Shown here: in pieces, positions 1-9,582 of the stretch
Layout of the letters: the number at the start of each line of letters is the position of its first letter
Position numbering within the stretch: the first letter of the stretch is position 1
NCBI GenBank assembly: GCA_041392475.1
Contig: JAWKLZ010000002.1
Location: 930,001-994,000, forward strand
Reading direction: 5' to 3'
DNA length: 64,000 nucleotides
Source of the DNA: Chitinophagales bacterium
Lineage (GTDB): Bacteria; Bacteroidota; Bacteroidia; Chitinophagales; UBA2359
Program-made: the position numbers and the translations under genes
Notes under the pieces: model-generated
Told to the model about the DNA's origin: nothing
The model's input: the letters and a program-made list of their open reading frames with translations, nothing else
Database searches by the model: none

Positions 1-1258
1 TTCCCATCGTTCCCACAAAAATTCCTACTTCAATCCATGTTGGCGAATACATGTTCCAACTTGAAGGAATATAATCTCTATGCAAAGAAGTAACAATAAT
101 TACAAAACGCTCAAACCACATACCGATATTGATAATGATGGACATCACGAATGTGAACAAAATACTTCTACGCAATTTTCTGAACCAAAATAGTTGAGGC
201 GAAATCACATTGCAAGTCATCATTGACCAGTAAGCCCACCAATAAGGCCCAAAAGCACGATTCACAAAGGCATATTGTTCATATACATTTCCTGAATACC
301 AAGCCACAAAAAATTCTGTGGTATAAGCTACTCCTACAATCGACCCCGTCAGAATAATTACCTTATTCATAGATTCAATGTGAGCAAGCGTAATATAGTC
401 TTCTAGATTCATCACCTTTCGAGCAATCAACATCAGCGTCAATACCATAGCAAAACCTGAAAAAATCGCACCAGCCACAAAGTAAGGAGGAAATATAGTT
501 GTATGCCAACCTGGAATAACTGAGGTAGCAAAGTCAAAACTTACAATAGAGTGTACAGAAAGTACAAGTGGTGTAGCCAAACCTGCCAAAATCAAACTCA
601 AAGATTCAAATCGTTGCCATTGCTTTGCAGTACCTGTCCAACCAAAACTCAACACCGAATAAATTCTTCGACGTAAGCCTTTTGAACGGTCTCTAATTGT
701 TGCAATATCAGGTACTAAACCTGAATACCAGAACAACAAAGAAACAGTAAAATACGTACTAATCGCAAAAACGTCCCAGAGCAAAGGTGAGTTGAAATTC
801 ACCCAAAGAATACCCCGTGAGTTGGGATAAGGGAAAATGAAAAAAGCCAACCAAATACGTCCCATGTGAATACCTGGGAAAATAGCCGCACACATTACGG
901 CAAAGATGGTCATTGCTTCTGCGGCTCGGTTTACTCCTGTACGCCATTTTTGACGAAACAACAGCAAGATAGCAGAAATCAGCGTTCCTGCGTGACCAAT
1001 ACCAATCCACCATACAAAGTTGGTGATATCCCAAGCCCATCCAATCGTTTTGTTCAAGCCCCAAGTACCTATGCCCATCCAAATTGTCCAAAGGATACAA
1101 CAGATACCTATGAAAGCAATAATCCCTGAAATAGAGACAAGTATCAGCCAAGATAAACTAGGTCGTCCTTCCGTACCAGAAGCAATGTCCTCCGTAATAT
1201 CATGGTAGGATTTGCTGCCCGTAATCAATGGCTCTCTTATCGGTGAACTATATTGCAT
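1..1258 (-). CDS. actC: ActC, NrfD/PsrC-like membrane subunit of alternative complex III (3' end outside window)
   Basis: Integral membrane quinol-binding subunit of alternative complex III, which oxidises quinol and passes electrons to c-type hemes. Translating the minus strand from the ATG at 1256-1258 gives a start MQYSSPIREPLITGS, then a series of long hydrophobic helices (for example around IIAFIGICCILWTIW and WWIGIGHAGTLISAILLL) typical of NrfD/PsrC family subunits. The frame stays open to base 1, so the C-terminus lies outside the window. It is the third gene of a minus-strand actA-actB-actC order, 64 bp after actB. Assignment as ActC rather than its paralogue ActF rests on this gene order and on the N-terminal extension before the first helix. 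Confidence 0.9.
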   Translation of the reverse strand, partial: MQYSSPIREPLITGSKSYHDITEDIASGTEGRPSLSWLILVSISGIIAFIGICCILWTIWMGIGTWGLNKTIGWAWDITNFVWWIGIGHAGTLISAILLLFRQKWRTGVNRAAEAMTIFAVMCAAIFPGIHMGRIWLAFFIFPYPNSRGILWVNFNSPLLWDVFAISTYFTVSLLFWYSGLVPDIATIRDRSKGLRRRIYSVLSFGWTGTAKQWQRFESLSLILAGLATPLVLSVHSIVSFDFATSVIPGWHTTIFPPYFVAGAIFSGFAMVLTLMLIARKVMNLEDYITLAHIESMNKVIILTGSIVGVAYTTEFFVAWYSGNVYEQYAFVNRAFGPYWWAYWSMMTCNVISPQLFWFRKLRRSILFTFVMSIIINIGMWFERFVIIVTSLHRDYIPSSWNMYSPTWIEVGIFVGTMG

Positions 1259-1322
1259 AACTTCTCTGAGTTTGTTTTTTATTTAATTTTGGCGTTTAAT
1301 CCAATACAACATTAACACTTTA

Positions 1323-4300
1323 TCAAGAATGTCCGTCTTCGTGATGCTCTTCGGCATTAGCATGAGCTTCGGCAGGTTTGTTTCTAACCTTAGTCATGTA
1401 TTTCACAGAAGATAATACGTGAATATCGTGTAATAAATCATAACTTCTATCATCTGCAAACATCTTACTGAGTGCAGAATCTTTGTCATTCATATCACCA
1501 AAGACAATCGCTTCGGCAGGACAAGAAGTTTGACAAGCGGTTTGAACTTCCCCATCCTTCAATTTGCGACCTGCTTTCTTCGCCTCCAATTTACCCGCTT
1601 GAATGTTTTGTACGCAGAAACTACATTTTTCCATTACTCCTCTCGAACGTACAGTCACATCTGGATTCAAAACCATTCTCGTCAAGTCGTCTGTCATTGA
1701 CCAATCATCATTGTCAAAAATAGAATCTTTGTAGAAACTATCTGCACTTTGATAATCAAACCAATTGAAACGTCTTACTTTGAAGGGACAGTTGTTCGCA
1801 CAGTATCTTGTTCCGATACAACGGTTATACGCCATCTGATTTAAACCTTCGCTGCTATGATTCGTTGCAGCTACTGGACAAACATTCTCACAAGGAGCAT
1901 TGTCACAGTGTTGGCACATCATAGGCATGTAGGTAACTTCTGGGTTTTCATCATCTCCTGAGTAATAGCGGTCAATACGCATCCAGTGCATTTCATGCGC
2001 TCTGAATACTTCTGTACGACCTACTACAGGAACATTGTTTTCTACATTACAAGCTACAACACAAGCACCACAACCGATACAGCTATTCAAGTCAATAGCC
2101 ATTCCCCAGTGATGTCCTCGTTTGTATTGATCGGTATGACTACCATAAACTGGGTCTTCACCATACAATGTAAAGAAATGTTCATCATGTCCCCCTTCTT
2201 CGCCATGTCCATCGTGTCCATGACCATCATCACTTCCATGAGCATCTTTTGCAGTACCACTGTGTCCGCCTTCTACTTTTGTTTTGTATTCGTCTAAAGA
2301 CATTTCCACTACAATGCCTTCACGTTCATTACCCAATGCACCTGTATCGTCAATAGTGTGGTGAATTTGAGTTTGTGCCAAAGGATAACCTGATCCAACT
2401 TTCTCTAAAGTTACACCAGAAAGCACATTGTAGCCAAACGTTTCTCCGCCTGTTTCCATCATTGGGAAAACATTGACACCCGATTCTCCAAATTTTGAAC
2501 CTGATTTGGTACGACCATAACCCAAAGCGATGGAAACAGTTCCTTTCTTTTGGCCAGGTTGGAAAATCAACGGCAACTCAACACTGTATCCGTCTTTGGT
2601 TACTTTGATAATGTCTTTTTCAATCCAGCCTTGGTCTTCGGCATAAGATTTCGATACTGCCAATACATTGTCCCAAGTAACTTTGGTAATGTTGTCAGGA
2701 TTTTCTTGAAGATAAGGATTGTTGGCATATCTTCCATCTCCCATGTTGGTATTTTCGTACAATACCAATTCTATATCACCCCCTTGTGTTGCACCAATCG
2801 CTCTAATTGCATCGGATACATCTGAACCACTTGCTTCTAAAGTAGTTGTTTCTTCAGCAGCAACTTCATCGTGATTGTTGTGGTCTGTTTCTGCTTCGTG
2901 AACATGAGCTGGAATGGGAGGAATTGCAGCGACTACGGCTGTTTCTGTCTCCTCTTCTGAAGTGCTTGTGCTACTAGTAGCTGCGGTAGTATTGTACATA
3001 CCACCAATTAGGTTTCCTTTCGTTTTTTCAGGATTGTTTACTTCAAAAATACCATCGTGAAGTGCTGCATCCCAAAACGCTTGGAAATTTTTAAATTTAC
3101 TTTTTGCAAATAGATTGCTGCTCCAATGAGCTTTGATATAATCGTAATACGATGCCTGACTACCTGACCATCTCAACAGACTTTGCTGTGCTTGACGGGT
3201 ATCAAATAAAGGAGAAATCGTCGGTTGTCCTAAACTGAAATAACCACCTTTGGGTTCTGCATCATTCCAAGACTCCAAATAATGACTATCAGGACATTTG
3301 TAAGTAATGAACTCTGATGTTTCATCTTCTCTTTCATTGAAGGAAACGGTCAAACCTACTTTTTGAAGTCCTGCGGTAAATTCTGCTGCTTTTGGATAGC
3401 TGTACGCTGGATTTACATTGTACAATATCACTGCGCCTACTTTCCCTGCGTTCATGTCAGCCACTAATTGCTGAACAGCTTTATCGTCACCACCTACATT
3501 GTAAGGTGCATCCAAGTCAATCGTACTGCCGTAATTACCCAACATTTCGTTGATAGCATTTACGACTTGCTGAACATTTGCATCATTAGAACCAGAAACG
3601 ACCAAAGATTTACCTTGCGCTCCCTTCAATTCCAATGCTGCTTTTTTGATGGAATCGCTTGCGTCACCCGCATCTACGCTCCCTCCCTTCAGTGCATTGT
3701 AAAGTGCAACTACAGCTTTGCCTTCCTCAGAAGGTTTGATGGTCACACGTTTGTCTGCATTACTACCTGTTACAGACATATAAGACTCAAACTGCCAATG
3801 TTTTGACATTTTGGGGTGGTCTTTGCTGACCTTTCTATTTTGGATGTATTGTTTGGTAAATTCAGTTGGAGAAATCCAGGTATTGAGGAAATCTGCACCA
3901 AAGCTAACAATGACCTCTGCTTTACCAAAGTCGTAGGAAGGAATGACTTTTTTGCCGAAAGAACGCTGATTAGCAGTGCTGATACCCGAATTGGAAATCG
4001 GCTCATACACAACGTGATTGACATTGGAGTAAGCAGCTTTGAAATCTTCAATTGCCTTGCGGGTAGAGGGACTAATAATAGAATCGCTTAGGAGAACAAT
4101 TTGTCCATTTGCATTGCGCAAAGCACTCATTATCTCCCTGTCCGCATCTTCCCAACTAATTTTTTCTGCTCCTTTTTTAGCATACCGCAATCTTGCACCA
4201 TCATACAAACTCACCACAGATGCTTGCGCTCTTGCGGAAGTACCTCCTTGTGAAATACCAGAAAGTTTGTTTCCTTCAATTTTGATAGGGCGACCTTCAC

Positions 4301-4631
4301 GTGTTTTTACCAAGATACTGCAATAATCCTTACCGTTCACATAACTAGATGCGTAATAAGTAGCAATACCAGGAATGATTTGTTCAGGCTTGTCTAAATA
4401 AGGAATGACCTTTTTGACAGGAATTTCACAACTTGCAGCTATTGTAGCAGCTACAGTACTGAATCCCATTATTTTGAGGAAATCTCTGCGACTGCCTTGC
4501 TGTTCTGAAACCACATTTTTGATTTCAGTTAACAATGGCAAATCTTCGGAAAATTCGCTACGTTTTTGTTTCAGAAATTTTGTGTCGTTCTGTAACTCTT
4601 CGTATCCTTTCCAGTACTTTGGTTGCTTCAT
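1323..4631 (-). CDS. actB: ActB, molybdopterin-oxidoreductase-like/iron-sulfur fusion subunit of alternative complex III
   Basis: Large peripheral subunit of alternative complex III, 1102 aa. A Tat-like motif SRRDFLKIMGFS sits at residues 47-58 after a cytoplasmic-looking leader. The middle of the protein resembles the molybdopterin oxidoreductase fold, a domain known to lack the cofactor in ActB. The C-terminal quarter is a ferredoxin-like domain with cysteine clusters CIGCGACVVAC, CQHCDNAPCENVCP, CIGTRYCANNCP and a later CSFC/CQTSCP set, fitting several Fe-S clusters in a wire to ActA. Two acidic and His-rich linkers interrupt the protein: one before the second half (PAHVHEAETDHNNHDE) and one just before the Fe-S domain (around DGHGHDGHGEEGGHDEH). 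It follows actA by 100 bp and precedes actC, so the three are probably cotranscribed. Confidence 0.93.
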   Translation of the reverse strand: MKQPKYWKGYEELQNDTKFLKQKRSEFSEDLPLLTEIKNVVSEQQGSRRDFLKIMGFSTVAATIAASCEIPVKKVIPYLDKPEQIIPGIATYYASSYVNGKDYCSILVKTREGRPIKIEGNKLSGISQGGTSARAQASVVSLYDGARLRYAKKGAEKISWEDADREIMSALRNANGQIVLLSDSIISPSTRKAIEDFKAAYSNVNHVVYEPISNSGISTANQRSFGKKVIPSYDFGKAEVIVSFGADFLNTWISPTEFTKQYIQNRKVSKDHPKMSKHWQFESYMSVTGSNADKRVTIKPSEEGKAVVALYNALKGGSVDAGDASDSIKKAALELKGAQGKSLVVSGSNDANVQQVVNAINEMLGNYGSTIDLDAPYNVGGDDKAVQQLVADMNAGKVGAVILYNVNPAYSYPKAAEFTAGLQKVGLTVSFNEREDETSEFITYKCPDSHYLESWNDAEPKGGYFSLGQPTISPLFDTRQAQQSLLRWSGSQASYYDYIKAHWSSNLFAKSKFKNFQAFWDAALHDGIFEVNNPEKTKGNLIGGMYNTTAATSSTSTSEEETETAVVAAIPPIPAHVHEAETDHNNHDEVAAEETTTLEASGSDVSDAIRAIGATQGGDIELVLYENTNMGDGRYANNPYLQENPDNITKVTWDNVLAVSKSYAEDQGWIEKDIIKVTKDGYSVELPLIFQPGQKKGTVSIALGYGRTKSGSKFGESGVNVFPMMETGGETFGYNVLSGVTLEKVGSGYPLAQTQIHHTIDDTGALGNEREGIVVEMSLDEYKTKVEGGHSGTAKDAHGSDDGHGHDGHGEEGGHDEHFFTLYGEDPVYGSHTDQYKRGHHWGMAIDLNSCIGCGACVVACNVENNVPVVGRTEVFRAHEMHWMRIDRYYSGDDENPEVTYMPMMCQHCDNAPCENVCPVAATNHSSEGLNQMAYNRCIGTRYCANNCPFKVRRFNWFDYQSADSFYKDSIFDNDDWSMTDDLTRMVLNPDVTVRSRGVMEKCSFCVQNIQAGKLEAKKAGRKLKDGEVQTACQTSCPAEAIVFGDMNDKDSALSKMFADDRSYDLLHDIHVLSSVKYMTKVRNKPAEAHANAEEHHEDGHS

Positions 4632-4731
4632 ACGATTATATTGTTCTAAATATTTCTTTTGTTCTTAATGTTAGTGTCTTTTGCCTTAGAAAATGAAAAT
4701 CAGTTGTTTTTTTGATTTTCACTTCAATGGA

Positions 4732-5985
4732 TTAATAGTGACACTTTTGACACTCTATTCCTCCAATATCTTGCACCGTCACCTGCTTCATTTCTCCAGA
4801 TTTCATCTTCTCATGGTACTTTTCATAAATCTGATAGTAGTCATTTCCTTCAAAATTGACTGCTGTGTTTCTATGACAGTTCACACACCATCCCATACCC
4901 AAAGAAGAATATTGATACACTTTTTTCATTTCTTGAATCGGACCATGACAGGTTTGACATTCCAACTGCCCTGCATTGACGTGTTGAGCATGACTAAAGT
5001 AAACATGGTCGGGTAGGTTGTGAATACGAATCCACTCGATAGGTTTTTGTTCGTAGTCCTTTTTGTACTCCAATTTTTCAGGGTCCCAACCCACCGCATC
5101 GTATATTTTCGCAATCTCCTCTGTTCCATATTCAGGCCCTGCTTTGATAGCTTTGTGGCAATTCATACAAACATTTGCAGAAGGAATCACCGCTGATTTA
5201 CCTTTTGCCGCACCTGAGTGACAGTATTGACATTGAATTTCATTGACTCCTGCATGTAGTTCGTGAGAGAACTGAATAGGCTGCGTCGGTTGGTAATTTT
5301 GTTGACGGCCCAAACGCTGTGCATTGTCCACCGTTTTGTAACCTACAAAAATCAACAATGCCAAAGATGCCAAGGCAATTACTTTCTTGCCCATGAATCG
5401 CTCACCAAAGCTCCATTTTTCGGGAACCAATAAGCCCATTTTCTCACGAACCAATTCTCCCAATGTACCTGTGATACGGGTTAAGATGAACATAATTGCC
5501 AATAGAATGACAGCAATGATTCCCAAGAACATGGCAATTTGTGAATTTCCGCCTTCACTTGGTACTTCACCAGGAATGGTATCAACAACAGGAGCTACTT
5601 CCGTTTCTACTTTGATGTACTGCAATACGGCATCAATATCTTCGTTAGAGATATTGAAAGAGGTCATGACAGAGCCATTGTATTCGTTGAAGATTTTCAC
5701 CGCATCAGGATCGCCAGCTTTGACCATCCCCTGTGAATTCTTAATCCACGAATACAACCATTCTCGATCATACTTATCATAGACTCCCGCAAGTGCAGGG
5801 CCGATAAGTTTGTCGTGAACCTTATGACAACTCGTACAGTTCGCCTTGAAAGTAGTTTCCCCTTTTAGATAAACAGGGTCTTCACGTGGAGTTTGGGCGG
5901 AACTATCCGTGTGCAAAGCTAAGAATATCAGTAGAAAAAATAATAGTCCAATTACTTTGGACATTTTATTGTAAAATATCTTCAT
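4732..5985 (-). CDS. actA: ActA, multiheme cytochrome c subunit of alternative complex III with an N-terminal monoheme domain
   Basis: Membrane-anchored multiheme c-type cytochrome of alternative complex III, 417 aa. An N-terminal signal helix is followed by a class I cytochrome c domain with CTSCH at residues 50-54. Next come two hydrophobic segments (around MFLGIIAVILLAIMFIL and VIALASLALLIFVGY), then a pentaheme domain with CQYCH, CMNCH, CQTCH, CVNCH and CQKCH, the last at the extreme C-terminus. That is six CxxCH motifs, one more than the classical pentaheme ActA, so the monoheme domain appears fused on. It is the first gene of the act operon. A matching Bacteroidota -7 box lies about 60 bp upstream. 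Confidence 0.92.
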   Translation of the reverse strand: MKIFYNKMSKVIGLLFFLLIFLALHTDSSAQTPREDPVYLKGETTFKANCTSCHKVHDKLIGPALAGVYDKYDREWLYSWIKNSQGMVKAGDPDAVKIFNEYNGSVMTSFNISNEDIDAVLQYIKVETEVAPVVDTIPGEVPSEGGNSQIAMFLGIIAVILLAIMFILTRITGTLGELVREKMGLLVPEKWSFGERFMGKKVIALASLALLIFVGYKTVDNAQRLGRQQNYQPTQPIQFSHELHAGVNEIQCQYCHSGAAKGKSAVIPSANVCMNCHKAIKAGPEYGTEEIAKIYDAVGWDPEKLEYKKDYEQKPIEWIRIHNLPDHVYFSHAQHVNAGQLECQTCHGPIQEMKKVYQYSSLGMGWCVNCHRNTAVNFEGNDYYQIYEKYHEKMKSGEMKQVTVQDIGGIECQKCHY

Positions 5986-6043
5986 AAGTCAAAGATTAAA
6001 ATGCTTCTGAAACTGTTGTCCAAGAGCCTTCATTTTTAGACTG

Positions 6044-6051
6044 CAAAGTTA
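6044..6051 (-). promoter_or_regulatory. Candidate -7 box of the act operon
   Basis: On the minus strand this reads TAACTTTG, an exact match to the Bacteroidota -7 consensus TAnnTTTG, 59 bp before the actA start codon. No convincing -33 TTG at the usual spacing was found, so this is a motif match only. Confidence 0.45.
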
Positions 6052-6307
6052 TGACACAAACTTTGAAAAGAATAGGAATTTTAACAGTTTTTTGCTATTT
6101 AGAACAACTCTAAATAAAGAGTGTAATTATTTGCGGGCTAAAACTTTAAGCACAAAATTATCTTTTGGCTCTAATTTTTTTATTGAAATATTAGATTTCT
6201 GTGGCATCAAATTTTGAAGAAAATCCATATCCGCTTTTGAATTTCATTTTATTTTCTCTCCAATTTGTTGAACTTTGTAGCTCTTCACCTAACATAAACT
6301 TAAACAA

Positions 6308-6637
6308 GTGAACAGTTTCTTTCAAAACCTTAAAAAACGTTGGCAAATAACAACTAATACCCAATTGTTGGTTATCATAACAGCTTTTGCGCTGACTGGT
6401 TCATCGTCGGTTTATGTTTCTGAAAAAATAAAATTGGGAGTAGCTCATTTGAGATGGTTCAATGACTTTTGGCTGACAATTATCAAATGGGTTTTCATCG
6501 TGACACCTGTGTATTTGGTTTTGTTGGTGGTCATTGGGACTTTATTGGGGCAAGGTACTTTTTTTATGGCTTTTGCAAAAAAGATGTTGAAGGGAATTGG
6601 AAGGGTCTTTGGTGTGAATGGAAAAACGGAGAGTTAG
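6308..6637 (+). CDS. Small membrane protein, DUF6787-like
   Basis: A 109 aa protein with two hydrophobic segments (LLVIITAFALTGSSSVYV and WVFIVTPVYLVLLVVIGTLLG) between a basic N-terminus (FFQNLKKRWQI) and a basic C-terminal tail (FAKKMLKGIGRVFG). The pattern of a short KKRW-type start, two helices and a GQxxFF...KK tail matches the DUF6787 family of Bacteroidota, whose function is unknown. Translation appears to start at GTG 6308; there is no ATG nearby in frame. It is divergent from the act operon and shares the 320 bp intergenic region with it. The family call is from memory of its motif pattern. Confidence 0.65.
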   Translation: MNSFFQNLKKRWQITTNTQLLVIITAFALTGSSSVYVSEKIKLGVAHLRWFNDFWLTIIKWVFIVTPVYLVLLVVIGTLLGQGTFFMAFAKKMLKGIGRVFGVNGKTES

Positions 6638-6975
6638 ATTTTTGCTCACTTGGTTTTGGAGTTTGAACGCAGAGATGCTGAGACAGAGAGATTTTTCTCT
6701 ATGAGTGGAAACTTTGCCAACAGTCGCAGACTTTGGCAACAGTTGGAATAAAAACCATGATTACAATTTCCTCCAAATATCCCATCACGCATTGAAGGAA
6801 AAATCCACAAATTCCTGCAAAACAAACCATTGCGATGCCGATTTATTCCACTCTTATTTTTCACCCTTCCATTGCCATTTATTTTTTTCTTAAACGCTCG
6901 CCCTCCATTTTAATCCAAAGGTATAGACAGCAAACGCAACAGCGTTCATTCACTTAACTTAAAAAACCTTTGAAG
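6638..6975. other. Intergenic region with a short direct repeat
   Basis: No supported gene. It contains the 14-bp direct repeat ACTTTGsCAACAGT at 6711-6724 and 6730-6743, one mismatch apart. The TTGCCAA/TTGGCAA parts can also pair as a small hairpin. The rest is AT-rich leader sequence for the lipoprotein gene downstream. Confidence 0.4.
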
Positions 6976-8175
6976 ATGACAACATACAGAAAATTCAACT
7001 TATCCCTTTTCGCTTTGATCATTGCAGTGCTTGTTTCTTCTTGCACCAATTCCAAAAAAGCACTTTCTTCAGGTAACTACGATACAACTATCAGCCAAAC
7101 GGTCAAAAAATTGCGAAATGGCAAAAATAAAGACAAGCAGATTGTACTGCTCGAAGAGGCCTACTTCAAAGCCAATCAGAGAGACTTCAACAACATTGCA
7201 GCATTGAAAATGGGTGGAAATCCCGATAAATGGCTCAAAATTTACTACACCTACAGCGATATCCAAAACCGAGAAAACTTGGTGCGTCCATTGATGCCGC
7301 TTTTTATCAAGTCTGAACATCGTCAAGCAAAAATCGTTTTCAGCAATTCTCAAGCAGATTTGGTGGCGGCAAAAGAAAAGGCTTCGGAGTACCTCTATAC
7401 CATTGCAGTCCAAAATATAGAAAGTGGAAACAAGGGAAATGCCCGCATTGCTTTTGACCAATTGCAGGAATTGAAGTCTTTTTACCCCACTTTTAGAGAT
7501 GTAGATGCACAAATACAAAGAGCTATCTCTGTGGGTACAAATAAGGTATTAATCCAAGCGGTGAATCATTCGGGTATGGTGATGCCTTTCCATTTTGAGC
7601 AAGAATTGATGAATCTACACACCAATAGCCTCAACGATCATTGGGTACAATATTATCCTGAACCTGTGAGAGGAATTGATTTTGACTACGATGTGGTGGT
7701 TAGAATTGAGCAAGTGGCACTTAGCCCTGAATCCATTCACGAAAAACAATTCCGTGAAACCAAGACGATAAAAGACGGTTGGGACTATGTGTTGGATGCG
7801 AAAGGAAATGTGAAAAAGGATAGCTTGGGCAACGATTTGAAAGTAGATAGATATGTGGACGTGTATTGTGATGTGATTGAGATTGAACAACACAAAACCG
7901 CTCGCATTGCAGGTACGGTTCAATACTTCAACCGTCAAACCAATCGCCTCATGGAACAGTTTCCAATTGCAGCCGATGCGGTTTTTGTGAACAACTATAT
8001 CACCTTCAATGGCAACCGAAAAGCAATGAGCAGCCGAGTGGTAAACCTCTGCAACAACCGTTTGTTACCTTTTCCGAATGACATGGAAATGCTTTCAGAA
8101 GCCAACCTTCAATTGAAAGATATTGTGAGAGATGTTTTGCACAACCATAGAAGAGTTTTGGCGGCAGTGAATTAG
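6976..8175 (+). CDS. Large lipoprotein of unknown function
   Basis: About 399 aa from ATG 6976 (a TTG two codons earlier is also possible). The N-terminus is a clear lipoprotein signal: basic start, hydrophobic core and lipobox VSSC around residues 20-24. The first half is rich in Lys/Gln/Asn and looks alpha-helical, suggesting TPR-like helices (EEAYFKANQRDFNNIAALK, YTIAVQNIESGNKGNARIAFDQLQ). The second half, from about residue 190, looks like a beta domain with aromatic pairs (VQYYPEPVRGIDFDYDVVVRIE). No family was recognised. It stands alone between repeat-bearing intergenic regions. An outer-membrane-attached, periplasm-facing location is inferred from the signal only. Confidence 0.8.
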   Translation: MTTYRKFNLSLFALIIAVLVSSCTNSKKALSSGNYDTTISQTVKKLRNGKNKDKQIVLLEEAYFKANQRDFNNIAALKMGGNPDKWLKIYYTYSDIQNRENLVRPLMPLFIKSEHRQAKIVFSNSQADLVAAKEKASEYLYTIAVQNIESGNKGNARIAFDQLQELKSFYPTFRDVDAQIQRAISVGTNKVLIQAVNHSGMVMPFHFEQELMNLHTNSLNDHWVQYYPEPVRGIDFDYDVVVRIEQVALSPESIHEKQFRETKTIKDGWDYVLDAKGNVKKDSLGNDLKVDRYVDVYCDVIEIEQHKTARIAGTVQYFNRQTNRLMEQFPIAADAVFVNNYITFNGNRKAMSSRVVNLCNNRLLPFPNDMEMLSEANLQLKDIVRDVLHNHRRVLAAVN

Positions 8176-8196
8176 TGATTGGATACTTAGTGACTT

Positions 8197-8240
8197 GTGA
8201 TGGGTTGAATGGTGATGGGTTGAATGGTGATGGGTTGATT
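8197..8240. repeat. Short tandem repeat, 15-bp unit
   Basis: The unit GTGATGGGTTGAATG is present just under three times in tandem (8197-8211, 8212-8226, partial to 8240) between two converging genes. Related GTGATTGG/TTAGTGA strings recur in other intergenic gaps of the window, for example near 8175, 30895 and 60265. Confidence 0.8.
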
Positions 8241-8377
8241 TAGAATCCATCACCATTTTATTATATTGCAAAAAAACTATTGCAGTGATTGGTGATTAAT
8301 CTCCAAAAATATTAACTATCAGTTTTTTGTACAAAAGAAAGTTTCCACTTATTTGGTTTATGCTGTACTAGCATTTC

Positions 8378-8452
8378 GTCCGTCCACTACATTCAAATTT
8401 CGTCCACCGTTTTCCGTCTATCGTCCGTCGTTTTCCGTCCACCGTCCACCAT
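8378..8452. repeat. Degenerate CGTCCRYC-type repeat overlapping the 3' end of mtnA
   Basis: Irregular repeats of CGTCC/TTTCCGTC words (CGTCCACCGTTTTCCGTC appears with small changes) run through this stretch. The last codons of mtnA are written in this repeat. Confidence 0.6.
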
Positions 8453-9542
8453 CGAACAATCCTCTAATCCCCTCCTCACTCGCCTCACAAACGCCCCTTT
8501 CAGTAATCAAAGCCGTCACCAATCGAGCAGGAGTCACATCAAAAGCATAATTTGCAGCAGGGCTTTCAGGAGGAGTCAGTAAAACCTGTTTGACTTCTTC
8601 GCCCTCCAATCCTTGAATATGCGTCACCTCCTCCGCATTTCTTTCTTCAATCGGTATTTTCAATCCATCCATCAATTCCCAATCAATCGTAGTCGAAGGC
8701 AAGGCTACATAAAAGGGCACATTGTTGTCTTTTGCCGCCAAAGCTTTGAGGTAAGTACCAATTTTGTTCGCCACATCACCTGTATAGGTTGTTCGGTCGG
8801 TGCCAACAATGCACATATCCACCATGCCATGCTGCATCAAATGACCGCCCACATTGTCGACAATCACCGTATGTGGCACTCCATGATTCTGCAATTCCCA
8901 AGCCGTAAGACGTGCGCCTTGATTGCGGGGTCGGGTTTCATCTACCCATACGTGGACTTTGATGCCTTTTTCGTGGGCTTTATAAATTGGCGCTGTTGCG
9001 GTTCCCCAATCCACCGTAGCCAACCATCCTGCATTGCAGTGGGTGAGAATATTGACCACTCCCCCACCCTCCCGCTCGCTGATGGCTTCAATAAGTTTCA
9101 ATCCGTGGTTGCCAATATTTTCAGAAATCACCACATCCTCCTCACAAATATCCTTAGCAGTCTGCAAAGCAATTTGTACCTTTTCCTCGACCGTATTTCC
9201 TGCTGCAATGGCTTTTTGTTGGCGTTGAATAGCCCATTGAAGGTTAATAGCAGTCGGTCGAGTTGCCATCAATTCTTTTGCAGATTGCTGCATATAGACT
9301 TCAAAATCATTGCTTTCTTTTGCCTCCAAAGTAGCCAAATACATGCTATAAGCGGCGGTTGCTCCAATGAGCGGTGCACCTCTGACCCACATTTCTTTGA
9401 TAGCAATTGTGCCTTCTTTTGAAGTACAAATGTCTTCAATCACAAAACGATGGGGTAAATGACGCTGGTCAATGATTTGAAAAACGGTGTCTTTTTCGGG
9501 GTGCAACCAGATGGTACGATGGGGTTTACCTTTGATATTCAT
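8418..9542 (-). CDS. mtnA: S-methyl-5-thioribose-1-phosphate isomerase
   Basis: Converts 5-methylthioribose-1-phosphate to the ribulose-1-phosphate form in the methionine salvage pathway; cytosolic. The 374 aa protein shows family motifs in order: RGAPLIGATAAY near residue 54, NILTHCNAGWLATVDWGTA around 164-182 with catalytic Cys169, and GTDRTTYTGDVANKIGTY around 247-264 with catalytic Asp249. It is the last gene of a minus-strand run that begins with the SNF2 translocase, 40 bp after its neighbour. No other salvage gene is nearby. The last 11 residues (DGGRWTENDGR) are encoded by a degenerate DNA repeat and are probably not native to the family. Confidence 0.93.
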   Translation of the reverse strand: MNIKGKPHRTIWLHPEKDTVFQIIDQRHLPHRFVIEDICTSKEGTIAIKEMWVRGAPLIGATAAYSMYLATLEAKESNDFEVYMQQSAKELMATRPTAINLQWAIQRQQKAIAAGNTVEEKVQIALQTAKDICEEDVVISENIGNHGLKLIEAISEREGGGVVNILTHCNAGWLATVDWGTATAPIYKAHEKGIKVHVWVDETRPRNQGARLTAWELQNHGVPHTVIVDNVGGHLMQHGMVDMCIVGTDRTTYTGDVANKIGTYLKALAAKDNNVPFYVALPSTTIDWELMDGLKIPIEERNAEEVTHIQGLEGEEVKQVLLTPPESPAANYAFDVTPARLVTALITERGVCEASEEGIRGLFDGGRWTENDGR

Positions 9543-9582
9543 GGTTTTGAGATATTAGAATGATTAGAGTTTTTTTGTAGTA

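Noticed and set aside
759..1151. Minus-strand ORF of 130 codons within actC
   Set aside because: Composition (YLVGFFHFPLSQL) is an out-of-frame reading of actC, whose true frame starts at 1258 and gives a normal NrfD-like protein.
8197..8240. Possible CRISPR-like repeat
   Set aside because: Units are contiguous without spacers, 15 bp long and only three; it is a simple tandem repeat.
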